From positions 1 through 64,000 of the forward strand of contig DASQFD010000002.1 of the NCBI GenBank assembly GCA_035633255.1: a stretch of DNA of 64,000 bases, in the 5' to 3' direction. The position numbers were made by a program, and so were the translations under genes. Source of the stretch: DASQFD01 sp035633255. Its GTDB lineage: Bacteria > Actinomycetota > Actinomycetes > Actinomycetales > Dermatophilaceae. The notes beneath the pieces are model-generated. The model was not told the DNA's origin. It did not search any database and saw only the letters and a program-made list of their open reading frames with translations. This document shows, piece by piece, positions 56,621 to 64,000 of the stretch. The number at the start of each line of letters is the position of its first letter. Position 1 is the stretch's first letter.

Positions 56621-57147
56621 CCGCGGCGCACGCTCCGCACCGATGCCGGGGTGGTGGTCGGCCGGACCGCGAGGACCTGCCACGCCAGGAACGCGACGAG
56701 AGCCGCCGCGACCGCGAGGGCGAGCGCACCGGCGGGACCGACGCGCCACCACGACGCGGCGGGTGGCGCCGCCGCGACACCCAGGGCCACCGCGGCGAAG
56801 AGGGCGGTGACGAGCAGGTGCGAGGCAGTGGGCGGTGTGTCCGCCTTGCCGAAGCAGCCACACGACGCCACCACACCACCACGCCGCAGCGCGACCGCGA
56901 CGAAGGCGGTGAACACGGCATACGTTCCGGCGAGCAGGAGCGCGGTCACCCGGCCGGGCGCCACCGGGGAGGCCACGCCGACGGCGCACTCGGCACCGGC
57001 CAGCGCCCGCACCGGACCGCGAGCGGCGGGGAGGCCGACGGACCGGAGCGCGGCGAGGACGGTCGTCGGGTCGAGCACCTTCGGTGCACCCGCGACGACC
57101 AGCAGCGCTGCGGCGGCGAGGAAGGGTGCCGCCAGTCCGGTCCCCAT
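56617..57147 (-). CDS. mauE: MauE-like (DoxX-fold) membrane protein
   Basis: A 176-residue membrane protein with four to five helices. The cysteine pair in [12 protein letters not shown] (C96, C98) near a membrane face is the mark of MauE/redox-associated DoxX-like proteins, which feed or draw electrons from MauD-type redoxins. TACCCT lies 6 bases before its ATG, so it heads the operon. MauE-type proteins also occur without methylamine dehydrogenase, so amine metabolism cannot be assumed. Confidence 0.8.
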   Translation of the reverse strand: MGTGLAAPFLAAAALLVVAGAPKVLDPTTVLAALRSVGLPAARGPVRALAGAECAVGVASPVAPGRVTALLLAGTYAVFTAFVAVALRRGGVVASCGCFGKADTPPTASHLLVTALFAAVALGVAAAPPAASWWRVGPAGALALAVAAALVAFLAWQVLAVRPTTTPASVRSVRRG

Positions 57148-57153
57148 GCGGGG

Positions 57154-57159
57154 AGGGTA
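57154..57159 (-). promoter_or_regulatory. Leaderless -10 (TACCCT) for the Mau-like operon
   Basis: TACCCT on the minus strand ends 6 bases before the ATG at 57147; it is back to back with the promoter of nuoA copy 2. Confidence 0.5.
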
Positions 57160-57217
57160 GAGGAACCCGTGGCCAGGCGCAGCGATTCGCCGCCCGGGCG
57201 CGAACGCGTGGCGGGGC

Positions 57218-57223
57218 TAGGCT
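57218..57223 (+). promoter_or_regulatory. Leaderless -10 (TAGGCT) for the second complex I locus
   Basis: TAGGCT ends 6 bases before the ATG at 57230. Confidence 0.5.
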
Positions 57224-57229
57224 CGCTCC

Positions 57230-57589
57230 ATGTCGGGCTACCTGGCCGCCGCGGGGGTGCTGCTCGCCGGTGTGCTCCTCGTCGTCGCCGCGCTCGTGGC
57301 GCGCTGGCTGCTCGCGCCGCGGGCCGCAACCCCCGCGAAGCGGACGACCTACGAGTCGGGGGTCGACCCGGTCGGCGAGGGCTGGGCGCAGAGCCAGGTG
57401 CGCTACCTCGCCTTCGCCTTCCTCTACGTCGTGCTCGCCGTCGACGCGGTCTACCTATTCCCGTGGGCGCTCGTGCTCCGCGACGCCGAGCTGGGGCTCG
57501 CGTCGCTGGTCGAGGTGGTGATCTTCCTCGGGGTCGTGCTCCTCGGGCTGGTCCACGCCGCCCGCAGGGGGCTGCTGCGGTGGCTGTGA
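57230..57589 (+). CDS. nuoA: Complex I subunit A, second copy
   Basis: A 119-residue three-helix protein of the NuoA family. [12 protein letters not shown] stands where the first copy has YECGIQP, so the loop cysteine is a serine here, and [15 protein letters not shown] replaces the [11 protein letters not shown] segment. First gene of a partial second complex I locus. It overlaps nuoB copy 2 by 4 bp. Confidence 0.88.
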   Translation: MSGYLAAAGVLLAGVLLVVAALVARWLLAPRAATPAKRTTYESGVDPVGEGWAQSQVRYLAFAFLYVVLAVDAVYLFPWALVLRDAELGLASLVEVVIFLGVVLLGLVHAARRGLLRWL

Positions 57590-58200
57590 CCGACCTGCCG
57601 ACGCCGCGGGTGGGGCCGCTCGCCGAGCACGCGCCCAAGCCCATCCGGGTGGTCCTGAACTGGGGCCGGCGCTACTCGCTGTGGGTGTTCAACTTCGGGC
57701 TGGCGTGCTGCGCCATCGAGTTCATCGCGACCTCGATGGGGCGCCACGACTTCATCCGGCTCGGGGTCATCCCCTTCGCCCCGGGGCCGCGCCAGGCCGA
57801 CCTGATGATCGTGTCCGGCACGGTGACCGACAAGATGGCGCCGGCGATCCGGCGGCTCTACGACCAGATGCCCGAGCCGAAGTACGTGATCTCCTTCGGC
57901 GCCTGCAGCAACTCCGGCGGCCCCTACTGGGATTCGTACTGCGTCACCAAGGGCGTCGACCAGCTGATCCCCGTCGACGTCTACGTCCCGGGCTGCCCGC
58001 CGCGCCCGGAGGCGCTGCTGCAGGGGATCCTGCGCCTGCAGGAGAAGATCGCAGCCGAGCGCGTGGGCGCCGGTGCCATCGCCGCCCGTCAGCCGGGGCG
58101 GCAGGGCCGGTATGCCGCGCACCGCACCGCGAGCGCCGCCGAGGTCACCCGGCCGCCGGTGTCACGGCCACCCGTGGACGCCGGCCCCGGCGCGGCTTAA
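57586..58200 (+). CDS. nuoB: Complex I subunit B, second copy
   Basis: A 204-residue N2-cluster subunit: [28 protein letters not shown] and [11 protein letters not shown] supply the four ligand cysteines, so it should hold a cluster. It differs from the first NuoB over most of its length, consistent with an old duplication or transfer. The Ala/Pro-rich C-terminal tail is about 45 residues. After it the locus is broken by a toxin-antitoxin insert before nuoC. Confidence 0.93.
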   Translation: MTDLPTPRVGPLAEHAPKPIRVVLNWGRRYSLWVFNFGLACCAIEFIATSMGRHDFIRLGVIPFAPGPRQADLMIVSGTVTDKMAPAIRRLYDQMPEPKYVISFGACSNSGGPYWDSYCVTKGVDQLIPVDVYVPGCPPRPEALLQGILRLQEKIAAERVGAGAIAARQPGRQGRYAAHRTASAAEVTRPPVSRPPVDAGPGAA

Positions 58201-58256
58201 CGTCGCCCGAATTGGGGCGGCCGGGGAGGCCATGAGCACGAGGGCCCAGCCCGTTG

Positions 58257-58286
58257 TTGGCGAGGAGCCCTTCATCTGGCTAGAGT
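58257..58286 (+). promoter_or_regulatory. Promoter of relBE module 2
   Basis: TTGGCG (58257-58262) and TAGAGT (58281-58286) with an 18-bp spacer; the -10 ends 7 bases before the antitoxin ATG. Architecture parallels module 1. Confidence 0.55.
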
Positions 58287-58293
58287 TGTGGCT

Positions 58294-58578
58294 ATGACGG
58301 TGTCCGAGCAGATGGCATTGGCGGAGGTGAAGAACCGCCTGTCCGAAGTGGTCGACCACGTGGAGCGGGAGCACGGCAGGGTCGTGATCACCAAGCACGG
58401 ACGCCCCGCAGCGGTCCTGCTGAGCGTCGAGGATGTCGAGTCGTTGGAGGAGACCCTCGACGTCCTGAGCAGCGAGCCGCTCCTTGCCGACATCCGTGAG
58501 GCCCTGGGCGAACGAGCGCACACCCCACCACAGCCCATGGGCAAGGACGAAGCGCTCGACCTGTTGAGCCGCCGGTGA
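58294..58578 (+). CDS. relB: Phd/YefM-type antitoxin, module 2
   Basis: A 94-residue antitoxin: MTVSEQMALAEVKNRLSEVVDHVE, then GRVVITKHGRPAAVLLSVEDVESLE, the Phd/YefM DNA-binding core, and an acidic tail. Start is the ATG at 58294, seven bases after TAGAGT; a GTG two codons upstream is less likely. It sits between nuoB and nuoC of the second complex I locus. The stop overlaps the toxin GTG by 4 bp. Confidence 0.88.
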   Translation: MTVSEQMALAEVKNRLSEVVDHVEREHGRVVITKHGRPAAVLLSVEDVESLEETLDVLSSEPLLADIREALGERAHTPPQPMGKDEALDLLSRR

Positions 58579-58844
58579 GCGAGTACCGGATCACTTGGTC
58601 CGGTCCGGCCCGACGAGCCCTGCAGCGCATTCCGGAGAAGGTCGCCACCGCCGTGATCGAGTTCGTCTACACGTCGCTGTCCGCCAACCCCCAGCGCGCG
58701 GGCAAGCCACTTACACTCGGGCTCGCGGGCCTGCACTCCGCCCGCCGCGGCGACTACCGCGTCGTGTACGCCATACAGGACGCCCAAGGAACCGTCGAGA
58801 TCGTCGCGATCGAACACCGAGCCGACGTCTACAGGCGCAGGTAG
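58575..58844 (+). CDS. relE: RelE/ParE-family toxin, module 2
   Basis: An 89-residue toxin with YRITWSGPARRALQRIPEKV and the shared core GLHSARRGDYRVVYAI, ending IEHRADVYRRR. It resembles module 1 toxin over its whole length, so the pairs are probably related by descent. It uses an ATA codon outside the octamer (ATACAG), unlike most of the window, which fits a foreign origin. Confidence 0.88.
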   Translation: MSEYRITWSGPARRALQRIPEKVATAVIEFVYTSLSANPQRAGKPLTLGLAGLHSARRGDYRVVYAIQDAQGTVEIVAIEHRADVYRRR

Positions 58845-58874
58845 GACGGTCCCCATACCAGCCAAGCGCGTGGC

Positions 58875-59055
58875 ATGAACGTGCGGTTCACGTGCCGGTC
58901 GAGCGTTCTCCTCGAGTGGCACGGTCTCCTCGCCCTCCCGCCGCAGGTGCTCGGGCAGGACCACGTCGGTGAGCACGAGGTCGAACGGGTCCAGCGCGTG
59001 CATCACGTCCAGCTCCTCGAGGGTGACGATCGTCCACGAGGCCTCATAGCCGCAG
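58875..59055 (-). pseudogene. Response-regulator receiver-domain remnant
   Basis: Minus-strand codons read GYEASWTIVTLEELDVMHALDPFDLVLTDVVLPEHLRR (cited in parts): the DLVLTDVVLP segment is the phosphoacceptor core of a receiver domain, with the aspartate codon near 58967. No start, upstream half or output domain is present. It is in the 58845-59244 gap, which holds nothing else recognisable. I read it as debris of a transferred or rearranged gene beside the toxin-antitoxin pair. Confidence 0.55.
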
Positions 59056-59231
59056 CTCGCGTGCCGTCGCCGACCGTGGGGTGGGGCCCCACGAGCGGGA
59101 GGCCGTGGTGGCGTGAGGCACCCCCGCATGTCGAGTGAGCACACTCGACAGGTGGTCCGTCGCTGAACGCGGCGCTGTGGACGCGGCCGGCGCCGGGCGC
59201 GGCACGACCGGCCCGCTCCGCGGCCGCTCGC

Positions 59232-59237
59232 TAGGCT
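59232..59237 (+). promoter_or_regulatory. Leaderless -10 (TAGGCT) for nuoC copy 2
   Basis: TAGGCT ends 7 bases before the GTG at 59245, so the genes downstream of the insert may have their own promoter. Confidence 0.5.
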
Positions 59238-59244
59238 GCCGAGG

Positions 59245-59766
59245 GTGACCGACGAGGTGCGGGCGGTGGGGGCCGGCGAGTGGCACGACGCCGTCGCCGC
59301 CGCGCGCGCCGAGGGCTTCACCTTCTTCGACTGGCTCAGTGCCGTCGACCGGACCTACGACGAGGCCGCCCCGGGCTTCGACCTCACCGCGCACCTGCTC
59401 GACGTCGCGACGCCCGGGCGGCTCGCCGGCATACTCCTCGTCGCCCGCGTCCCGGACGGGCGGGCGGTCGCCAGCGTCACCGACCTCTTCCCCGGCGCCG
59501 CGTGGCACGAGCGCGAGACCCACGAGATGTTCGGCCTCGACTTCGCCGGCTTCGAGGACGGCACCGGTCTCGGGCTTCGTCCCCTCCTGCTCCCCGAGGG
59601 GTTCGAGGGCACCCCGCTGCGCAAGTCCTTCGTCCTCGCCGCGCGCGCCTCCAAGCCGTGGCCGGGCGCCAAGGAGCCCGGCGAGGGGCACGACTCGGCG
59701 CGCTCGCCGAGCCGCCGCCGGGTGCAGGCCCCCGGCGTGCCGCCGCCGGAGTGGGGGCCGCGGTGA
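59245..59766 (+). CDS. nuoC: Complex I subunit C, second copy
   Basis: A 173-residue NuoC-family protein. The core [17 protein letters not shown] and the [20 protein letters not shown] end are clear; the long N-terminal extension of the first copy is missing. It starts with GTG after a TAGGCT hexamer. No nuoD follows; nuoH is next, overlapping by 4 bp. Confidence 0.92.
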   Translation: MTDEVRAVGAGEWHDAVAAARAEGFTFFDWLSAVDRTYDEAAPGFDLTAHLLDVATPGRLAGILLVARVPDGRAVASVTDLFPGAAWHERETHEMFGLDFAGFEDGTGLGLRPLLLPEGFEGTPLRKSFVLAARASKPWPGAKEPGEGHDSARSPSRRRVQAPGVPPPEWGPR

Positions 59767-60719
59767 CCTGGGTCGAGGTCGTGGTGCGGGCCGCGAGCGC
59801 ACTGGCCGCCTTCCTGGTCCTGCCGCTGCTCGTCGGCCAGACCGAGCACAAGGTGATGGCGCACCTGCAGGGCCGCCTCGGCCCGATGTATGCCGGCGGC
59901 TTCCACGGGTGGGCGCAGCTGGTCGCCGACGGCGTGAAGTTCGTCCAGAAGGAGGACGTCGTCCCGAAGGCCGCGGACCGGTGGGTCTTCCGCCTGGCCC
60001 CCTTCGTCGCGCTGGTCCCCTACCTCCTCGCCCTCGCCGCGATCCCGGTGCACCCGGGCGTGGCAGCGGTCGAGGTGCCGGCGAGCGCCCTGCTCGTCCT
60101 CGCCGCCACGTCGGTGGGTGCGCTCGGCACCCTGATGGCCGGCTGGGCCAGCGCCAACAAGTACGCGCTCGTCGGCGCCCTGCGCGCCGCCGCCCAGCTG
60201 GTCTCCTACGAGCTCCCGATCGTGCTCGCCGTCGCCTCGGCGTGCCTGGCCGCCGGCACCCTCTCGCTCGCCGGGATCGTCGAGGCCTGGACGCCGTGGT
60301 GGCTGCTCTGGCAGCTGCCCGGCGCGCTGGTCCTGCTCGTCGCCGGCGTGGCCGAGCTGCAGCGGCCGCCGTTCGACATGCCGATCGCCGACGCCGAGCT
60401 GGTCATGGGCGCGTGGACCGAGTACTCCGGGCTGCGCTTCGCCTTCTTCCTCCTCGCGGAGTACGCCGGCATCGTCGTGGTGTCGCTCCTCGTCACCGTC
60501 CTCTTCCTCGGCGGCTGGCAGGGGCCGTACGCCGACTGGCTGGGCTGGCTCTGGACGGCGCTGAAGGCCTTCGCGGTCGCCGTCGTGGTCATCTGGGTTC
60601 GCGTCAGCTGGCCCCGGCTGCGCGAGGACCAGCTCCAGCGGCTGGCCTGGCTCGGTCTGGTGCCGCTCGCCCTGCTCCAGCTGGTCCTCACCGGCGCCGT
60701 GGTGGTGGCCACCCGATGA
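59763..60719 (+). CDS. nuoH: Complex I subunit H, second copy
   Basis: A 318-residue membrane protein of the NuoH family, without the C-terminal tail of the first copy. Conserved loops are [40 protein letters not shown] (partly cited), [10 protein letters not shown] and the acidic [23 protein letters not shown] loop (partly cited). The quinone-entry loop is altered relative to copy 1 (RPGPNRNG becomes RLGPMYAG). Confidence 0.94.
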   Translation: MTWVEVVVRAASALAAFLVLPLLVGQTEHKVMAHLQGRLGPMYAGGFHGWAQLVADGVKFVQKEDVVPKAADRWVFRLAPFVALVPYLLALAAIPVHPGVAAVEVPASALLVLAATSVGALGTLMAGWASANKYALVGALRAAAQLVSYELPIVLAVASACLAAGTLSLAGIVEAWTPWWLLWQLPGALVLLVAGVAELQRPPFDMPIADAELVMGAWTEYSGLRFAFFLLAEYAGIVVVSLLVTVLFLGGWQGPYADWLGWLWTALKAFAVAVVVIWVRVSWPRLREDQLQRLAWLGLVPLALLQLVLTGAVVVATR

Positions 60720-61237
60720 GCTCGCTCGTCCCCGGCATCCTCAAGGGGCTCGCCACCACGGCGCGCACCGCCACGCGTCGCACCCACACCGCGGAGTACC
60801 CCGACGTCGCGCCCACGCTCCCGCCGCGCAGCCGCGGGGTGATCGCGCTGCTCGAGGAGAACTGCACCTCGTGCATGCTCTGCGCCCGCGAGTGCCCCGA
60901 CTGGTGCGTCTACATCGACAGCCACAAGGAGACCGTCCCCGCCACCACGGAGGGCGGGCGCGAGCGGCAGCGCAACGTCCTCGACCGCTTCGCCATCGAC
61001 TTCTCGCTGTGCATGTACTGCGGGATCTGCGTGGAGGTCTGCCCCTTCGACGCGCTCTTCTGGAGCCCGCAGTTCGAGTACTCCGAGCTCGACCTCCGCG
61101 ACCTGCTCCACGAGAAGGACCGGCTGCGTCAGTGGATGGCCACCGTCCCTCCGCCCCCGCCCCTCGACGAGCGCGCCGCCGAGCCCGCCGAGGTCGTCGC
61201 CGCGGCCAAGCCGGAGCGGGGGCCCCGGCGCCCGTGA
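60716..61237 (+). CDS. nuoI: Complex I subunit I, second copy
   Basis: A 173-residue protein with two [4Fe-4S] motifs, [12 protein letters not shown] and [12 protein letters not shown], so a cluster wire to N2 is preserved even though no NADH-module genes are visible. This fits an enzyme that accepts electrons from ferredoxin or another donor. ATG overlaps nuoH by 4 bp. Confidence 0.94.
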   Translation: MSSLVPGILKGLATTARTATRRTHTAEYPDVAPTLPPRSRGVIALLEENCTSCMLCARECPDWCVYIDSHKETVPATTEGGRERQRNVLDRFAIDFSLCMYCGICVEVCPFDALFWSPQFEYSELDLRDLLHEKDRLRQWMATVPPPPPLDERAAEPAEVVAAAKPERGPRRP

Positions 61238-61749
61238 CCTCGCTCGACCTCGCCTTCACCGCCTCCGGGCTCCTTGCCGTGACGGCTGCCGTCCTCGCGG
61301 TCGCCACCCGACACGTCGTCCACGCCGCGCTGTGGCTGGTGGTCGCGCTCCTTGGTGTCGCCGGGTGCCTGCTGGTGCTCGGCGCCGAGCTCGTCGCGCT
61401 GGTGCTGGTGCTGGTCTACGTCGGCGCGGTCGTCGTCCTCGTGCTCTTCGCCCTGATGCTCACCCGGGCGCCCATCGGCCCCGACCGCGCGCATGCCGTC
61501 GGGCCGGCGAGACGGCTCGCCGCCGGTGCCGCGGGGGCGGCGACCACGGTGCTGCTGCTCGCCGTCCTCCTGCCGGCCGCGGGGGAGGCGGTCCCCCGCC
61601 GGGTGGTCGTGTCGACGCAGGTGGCCGGCCAGCTGTTCACCACCTGGGTGTGGCCCTTCGAGGCCCTCTCCGTCCTGCTGCTCGCCGCCCTGGTGGCCGC
61701 GCTCGCCGTCTCCCGCGCGCCGCGGGACGACCCCGGGTCGGCGCCGTGA
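61234..61749 (+). CDS. nuoJ: Complex I subunit J, second copy
   Basis: A 171-residue, five-helix membrane protein. [24 protein letters not shown] corresponds to the conserved gating helix of NuoJ (partly cited). The long charged tail of copy 1 is absent. GTG start overlaps nuoI by 4 bp; its end overlaps nuoK by 4 bp. Confidence 0.9.
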   Translation: MTSLDLAFTASGLLAVTAAVLAVATRHVVHAALWLVVALLGVAGCLLVLGAELVALVLVLVYVGAVVVLVLFALMLTRAPIGPDRAHAVGPARRLAAGAAGAATTVLLLAVLLPAAGEAVPRRVVVSTQVAGQLFTTWVWPFEALSVLLLAALVAALAVSRAPRDDPGSAP

Positions 61750-62081
61750 TCTCACCGGCACTGCCCTACGCCCTCGCCGCGGTCCTCGTGGGGGTGGGCC
61801 TCGCCGGGGTCCTGGTCCGGCGCAACGCCGTGCTCGTGCTCGTCGGCGTCGAGCTCATGCTCTCCGGCGGGCTCGTGCTCCTGGTCACCGCGGGCGCGGC
61901 CGGCGCGGCCCGCGGCGACCCCACCGAGGCCTCGAGCGTCCTGCCGCTGTTCGTCATCACGATCGCCGCGGCCGAGGTCGTGGTGGCCCTGGCCGTGGTC
62001 CTGCTCGCCTTCCGCCAGCGCGGGCGGATCGACCTCGACGAGCGGTCGGGCGCCGCCGACCAGCCGGGGGTGGCCCGGTGA
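61746..62081 (+). CDS. nuoK: Complex I subunit K, second copy
   Basis: A 111-residue three-helix subunit. The channel glutamates are in VLVGVELMLSGGLVLLV and ITIAAAEVVVALAVVLL, matching copy 1. A short charged tail follows. GTG start; its end overlaps nuoL by 4 bp. Confidence 0.92.
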   Translation: MISPALPYALAAVLVGVGLAGVLVRRNAVLVLVGVELMLSGGLVLLVTAGAAGAARGDPTEASSVLPLFVITIAAAEVVVALAVVLLAFRQRGRIDLDERSGAADQPGVAR

Positions 62082-64000
62082 TCCCGCTGCTCGTGCTGCT
62101 CCCGGCCGGTGCGGCGCTGGTCGGCCTCGGCGTGCGCGGCTCGCTGCCGGTCTCGCGGGCCGTCGCGGTCGGGGCCGCGCTGCTCACCGCCCTCCTGGCC
62201 GTGGTCGCCGTGGTCGTCGTCGACCCGGGCTCCGTGGCCACGCTCCCCGGCGGCGACCTGCAGACCGGCGGACCCGGCATACCCCTCGCCGTGGGCACCG
62301 ACGGCGCCACCAAGGCGGTCGCGGTGGTGGTGGCGCTGGTCGCAGCGGCCGTGCAGGCGTACGCGGCGTGGTACCTCGCCGACGACGACCGCTACGCCGT
62401 CTTCGCCGCCACGGTGTCCCTCTTCACCGCGGCGATGCTGCTGCTGGTCCACGCGCGCGACCTCGTCGTCCTCCTCGTCGGCTGGGAGGTGATGGGCTGG
62501 TGCTCCTTCCTCCTCATCGGCCACTGGTCGCGCCGGCCGGGCGCGCGGCGCGCGGCGCACAAGGCCTTCCTCGTCACCCGCCTCGCCGACGTCGGGATGG
62601 TGCTCGGCGTCGTGGGCCTCTCCGTCGGGGCCGGCACGACGGAGCTGGGCGCGGTGGTGGGGCACTGGACGGGTCCCAGCGCCGAGCCGGCCCTGCGCGC
62701 GGTGCTGATGTCGCTCGTCGTCGTGGGGGTCCTGGGCAAGTCGGCGCAGCTGCCCTTCTCCGACTGGCTCCCCGACGCGATGGAGGGCCCGACGCCGGCC
62801 TCGGCGCTGATCCACGCCGCGACCATGGTGGCCGCCGGGACCGTGGTGCTGGCCCTGCTGCTGCCGGTGCTGGCGCTCGCCGGCCCGGCGCGGTGGCTGC
62901 TCGCCGTCGCCACCGGGCTCACGATGGTCCTGGCCGCCCTGCTCGCGCTGGCGCAGAGCGACCTCAAGCGGCTGCTCGCCTGGTCGACCGTCAGCCAGGT
63001 CGGCATCATGCTTGCCGCCCTCGCGGCCGCGCCGCCGACGGAGCGGGGACGCGGTGGGCCGAGCGCCGGGCCGGGCCTGCTGCACCTGTACTCCCATGCG
63101 ATCTTCAAGTCCCTGCTCTTCCTGTCGCTGGGCTGGCTCGGTCTGCTGGCCGGCGGGACCGCGGCCCGGGCGCTGCGCGGCTCGGCCTGGCAGGTGCCGG
63201 TCGCCGGGGCGGGCTTCGCGGTGGGCCTGGCGGGGCTCGCCGGGGTCCCGCTGCTCGTCGGTGGGGTGTCCAAGGAGCACGTGGTCGAGGCGGCGTGGGA
63301 CGCCGCCCGCGGCGGTGACGGGCCGGCGCGCGTGGTCACGGGGGCGCTCCTGCTCACCGTCGTCCTCACTGCGGCGTATGCCGTGCGCGCCCTCCTCGTC
63401 GTCGGCGCCCGCAGCGCCGGTCGGGAGGGCAGCCAGGACGTCGGCTCGCCGGACAGTGCGACGGAGCCCGCCGACAGCGCCCGGCGGGTCGACGGCATAC
63501 CCACCGACCTGCCGGACGCATCGCCCGACCGAGCGCCGGAGCCCGGCAACGCCGCCACGGTGGGTGTGTCGGCGCCGCCGGCGGTGCGGGTGGTCGTCGC
63601 AGTGCTCGCAGTGCTCACCGTGCTCGGCGGGCTGGTCACCCTCACCGGCGCCTTCGACCTGCCGGGATTCTCGGTGCTCTGGGCGCTGGTCACCCTGCTC
63701 CTGGTGGCGCTCGGCGCGGCCGCCGCGTGGCTGCTCGGACGGGGCGGTGACCTGGCCGAGCGCCTCCCGGCGCGGCTCGTCACCGCCGCGGACGACGGGC
63801 TCGGCGCCGACCGGGCCTACCTGGCCGTGGTCGCCCGACCGGTCCTGGGGCTGGCCCGGCTGGTCGCCTTCCTCGACCGCGAGGTCGTCGACGGCTACGT
63901 CGCGGCGACGGGTCTCGCGGCCCGTGCCGCCGGTGGGCTCGGCGCGCGCGCCTCCCGGCCGGAGCGCCCCTCGGTCGGCCTCGGCCTGCTCGCCGTCGGG
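62078..64000 (+). CDS. nuoL: Complex I subunit L, second copy, cut by the window edge
   Basis: The frame is open from the GTG at 62078 to the end of the window (641 residues visible, no stop). Antiporter-like markers are LLVGWEVMGWCSFLLIGHWS with the key glutamate, [31 protein letters not shown] (partly cited), QSDLKRLLAWSTVSQVG and HLYSHAIFKSLLFLS. A hydrophilic stretch rich in Asp, Pro and Ala near 455-505 separates the last helices and is unusual. The C-terminal region should continue past 64000. Confidence 0.92.
   Translation, partial: MIPLLVLLPAGAALVGLGVRGSLPVSRAVAVGAALLTALLAVVAVVVVDPGSVATLPGGDLQTGGPGIPLAVGTDGATKAVAVVVALVAAAVQAYAAWYLADDDRYAVFAATVSLFTAAMLLLVHARDLVVLLVGWEVMGWCSFLLIGHWSRRPGARRAAHKAFLVTRLADVGMVLGVVGLSVGAGTTELGAVVGHWTGPSAEPALRAVLMSLVVVGVLGKSAQLPFSDWLPDAMEGPTPASALIHAATMVAAGTVVLALLLPVLALAGPARWLLAVATGLTMVLAALLALAQSDLKRLLAWSTVSQVGIMLAALAAAPPTERGRGGPSAGPGLLHLYSHAIFKSLLFLSLGWLGLLAGGTAARALRGSAWQVPVAGAGFAVGLAGLAGVPLLVGGVSKEHVVEAAWDAARGGDGPARVVTGALLLTVVLTAAYAVRALLVVGARSAGREGSQDVGSPDSATEPADSARRVDGIPTDLPDASPDRAPEPGNAATVGVSAPPAVRVVVAVLAVLTVLGGLVTLTGAFDLPGFSVLWALVTLLLVALGAAAAWLLGRGGDLAERLPARLVTAADDGLGADRAYLAVVARPVLGLARLVAFLDREVVDGYVAATGLAARAAGGLGARASRPERPSVGLGLLAVG

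Overview
The window looks like chromosome of a very high-GC actinomycete. Indicators are GTG starts at many genes, the near absence of TAT, GCA and ATA codons outside one repeated octamer, a mycothione reductase (mycothiol is an actinobacterial thiol), a complete-looking menaquinone pathway and a CcdA/ResB/CcsB cytochrome c maturation set in the actinobacterial order. I suspect the Intrasporangiaceae/Ornithinimicrobiaceae, but that placement is inference.

Layout. 1-130: a MarR-controlled divergent intergenic region. 130-7031 (+): MarR, hemL, histidine phosphatase, TlpA, CcdA, ResB, CcsB and a small membrane protein. 7040-13301 (mostly -): menA, a PLDc_N-like peptide, menE, a YwiC-like protein, a DinB-like protein with a divergent MarR, menB and a VapBC pair. 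13399-23873: VOC protein, menC, mycothione reductase (-), a WXG-like/lipase pair, menD, menF (-), menG and a menaquinone/geranylgeranyl reductase. 23939-41402: a repeat-coded leader ORF, then the 14-gene nuoA-N operon and a polyprenyl diphosphate synthase. 41552-48245: a frameshifted PLP-fold gene, an FAD-linked oxidase, then rarD, korB and korA on the minus strand. 48246-52957: a RelBE module and a selenocysteine island (selD, tRNA-Sec, selA, selB). 52947-57147 (-): a methylamine-dehydrogenase-maturation-like operon (MauE, MauD, membrane protein, unknown protein) ending in a Tat-exported cysteine-rich protein with LGFP repeats. 57230-64000 (+): a second, partial complex I locus (A, B, C, H, I, J, K, L), interrupted between B and C by a second RelBE module and a response-regulator remnant.

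How it fits together. Much of the window builds an electron transport chain: haem precursor synthesis, c-type cytochrome maturation, menaquinone ring and side chain, complex I that reduces menaquinone, and a 2-oxoacid:ferredoxin oxidoreductase. Most operons use 1-8 bp overlaps (ATGA, GTGA), so translation is probably coupled. Many first genes carry a TAnnnT-type -10 hexamer 6-8 bases before the start codon, as expected of leaderless mRNAs.

The least explained features are the Mau-like cysteine-rich operon, the pentapeptide-repeat leader ORF of the nuo operon, and an octamer (GTATGCCG/CGGCATAC) that I count 46 times, against about two expected by a hand estimate. Coordinates come from reading frames; functional calls come from recognised motifs, with no database search.
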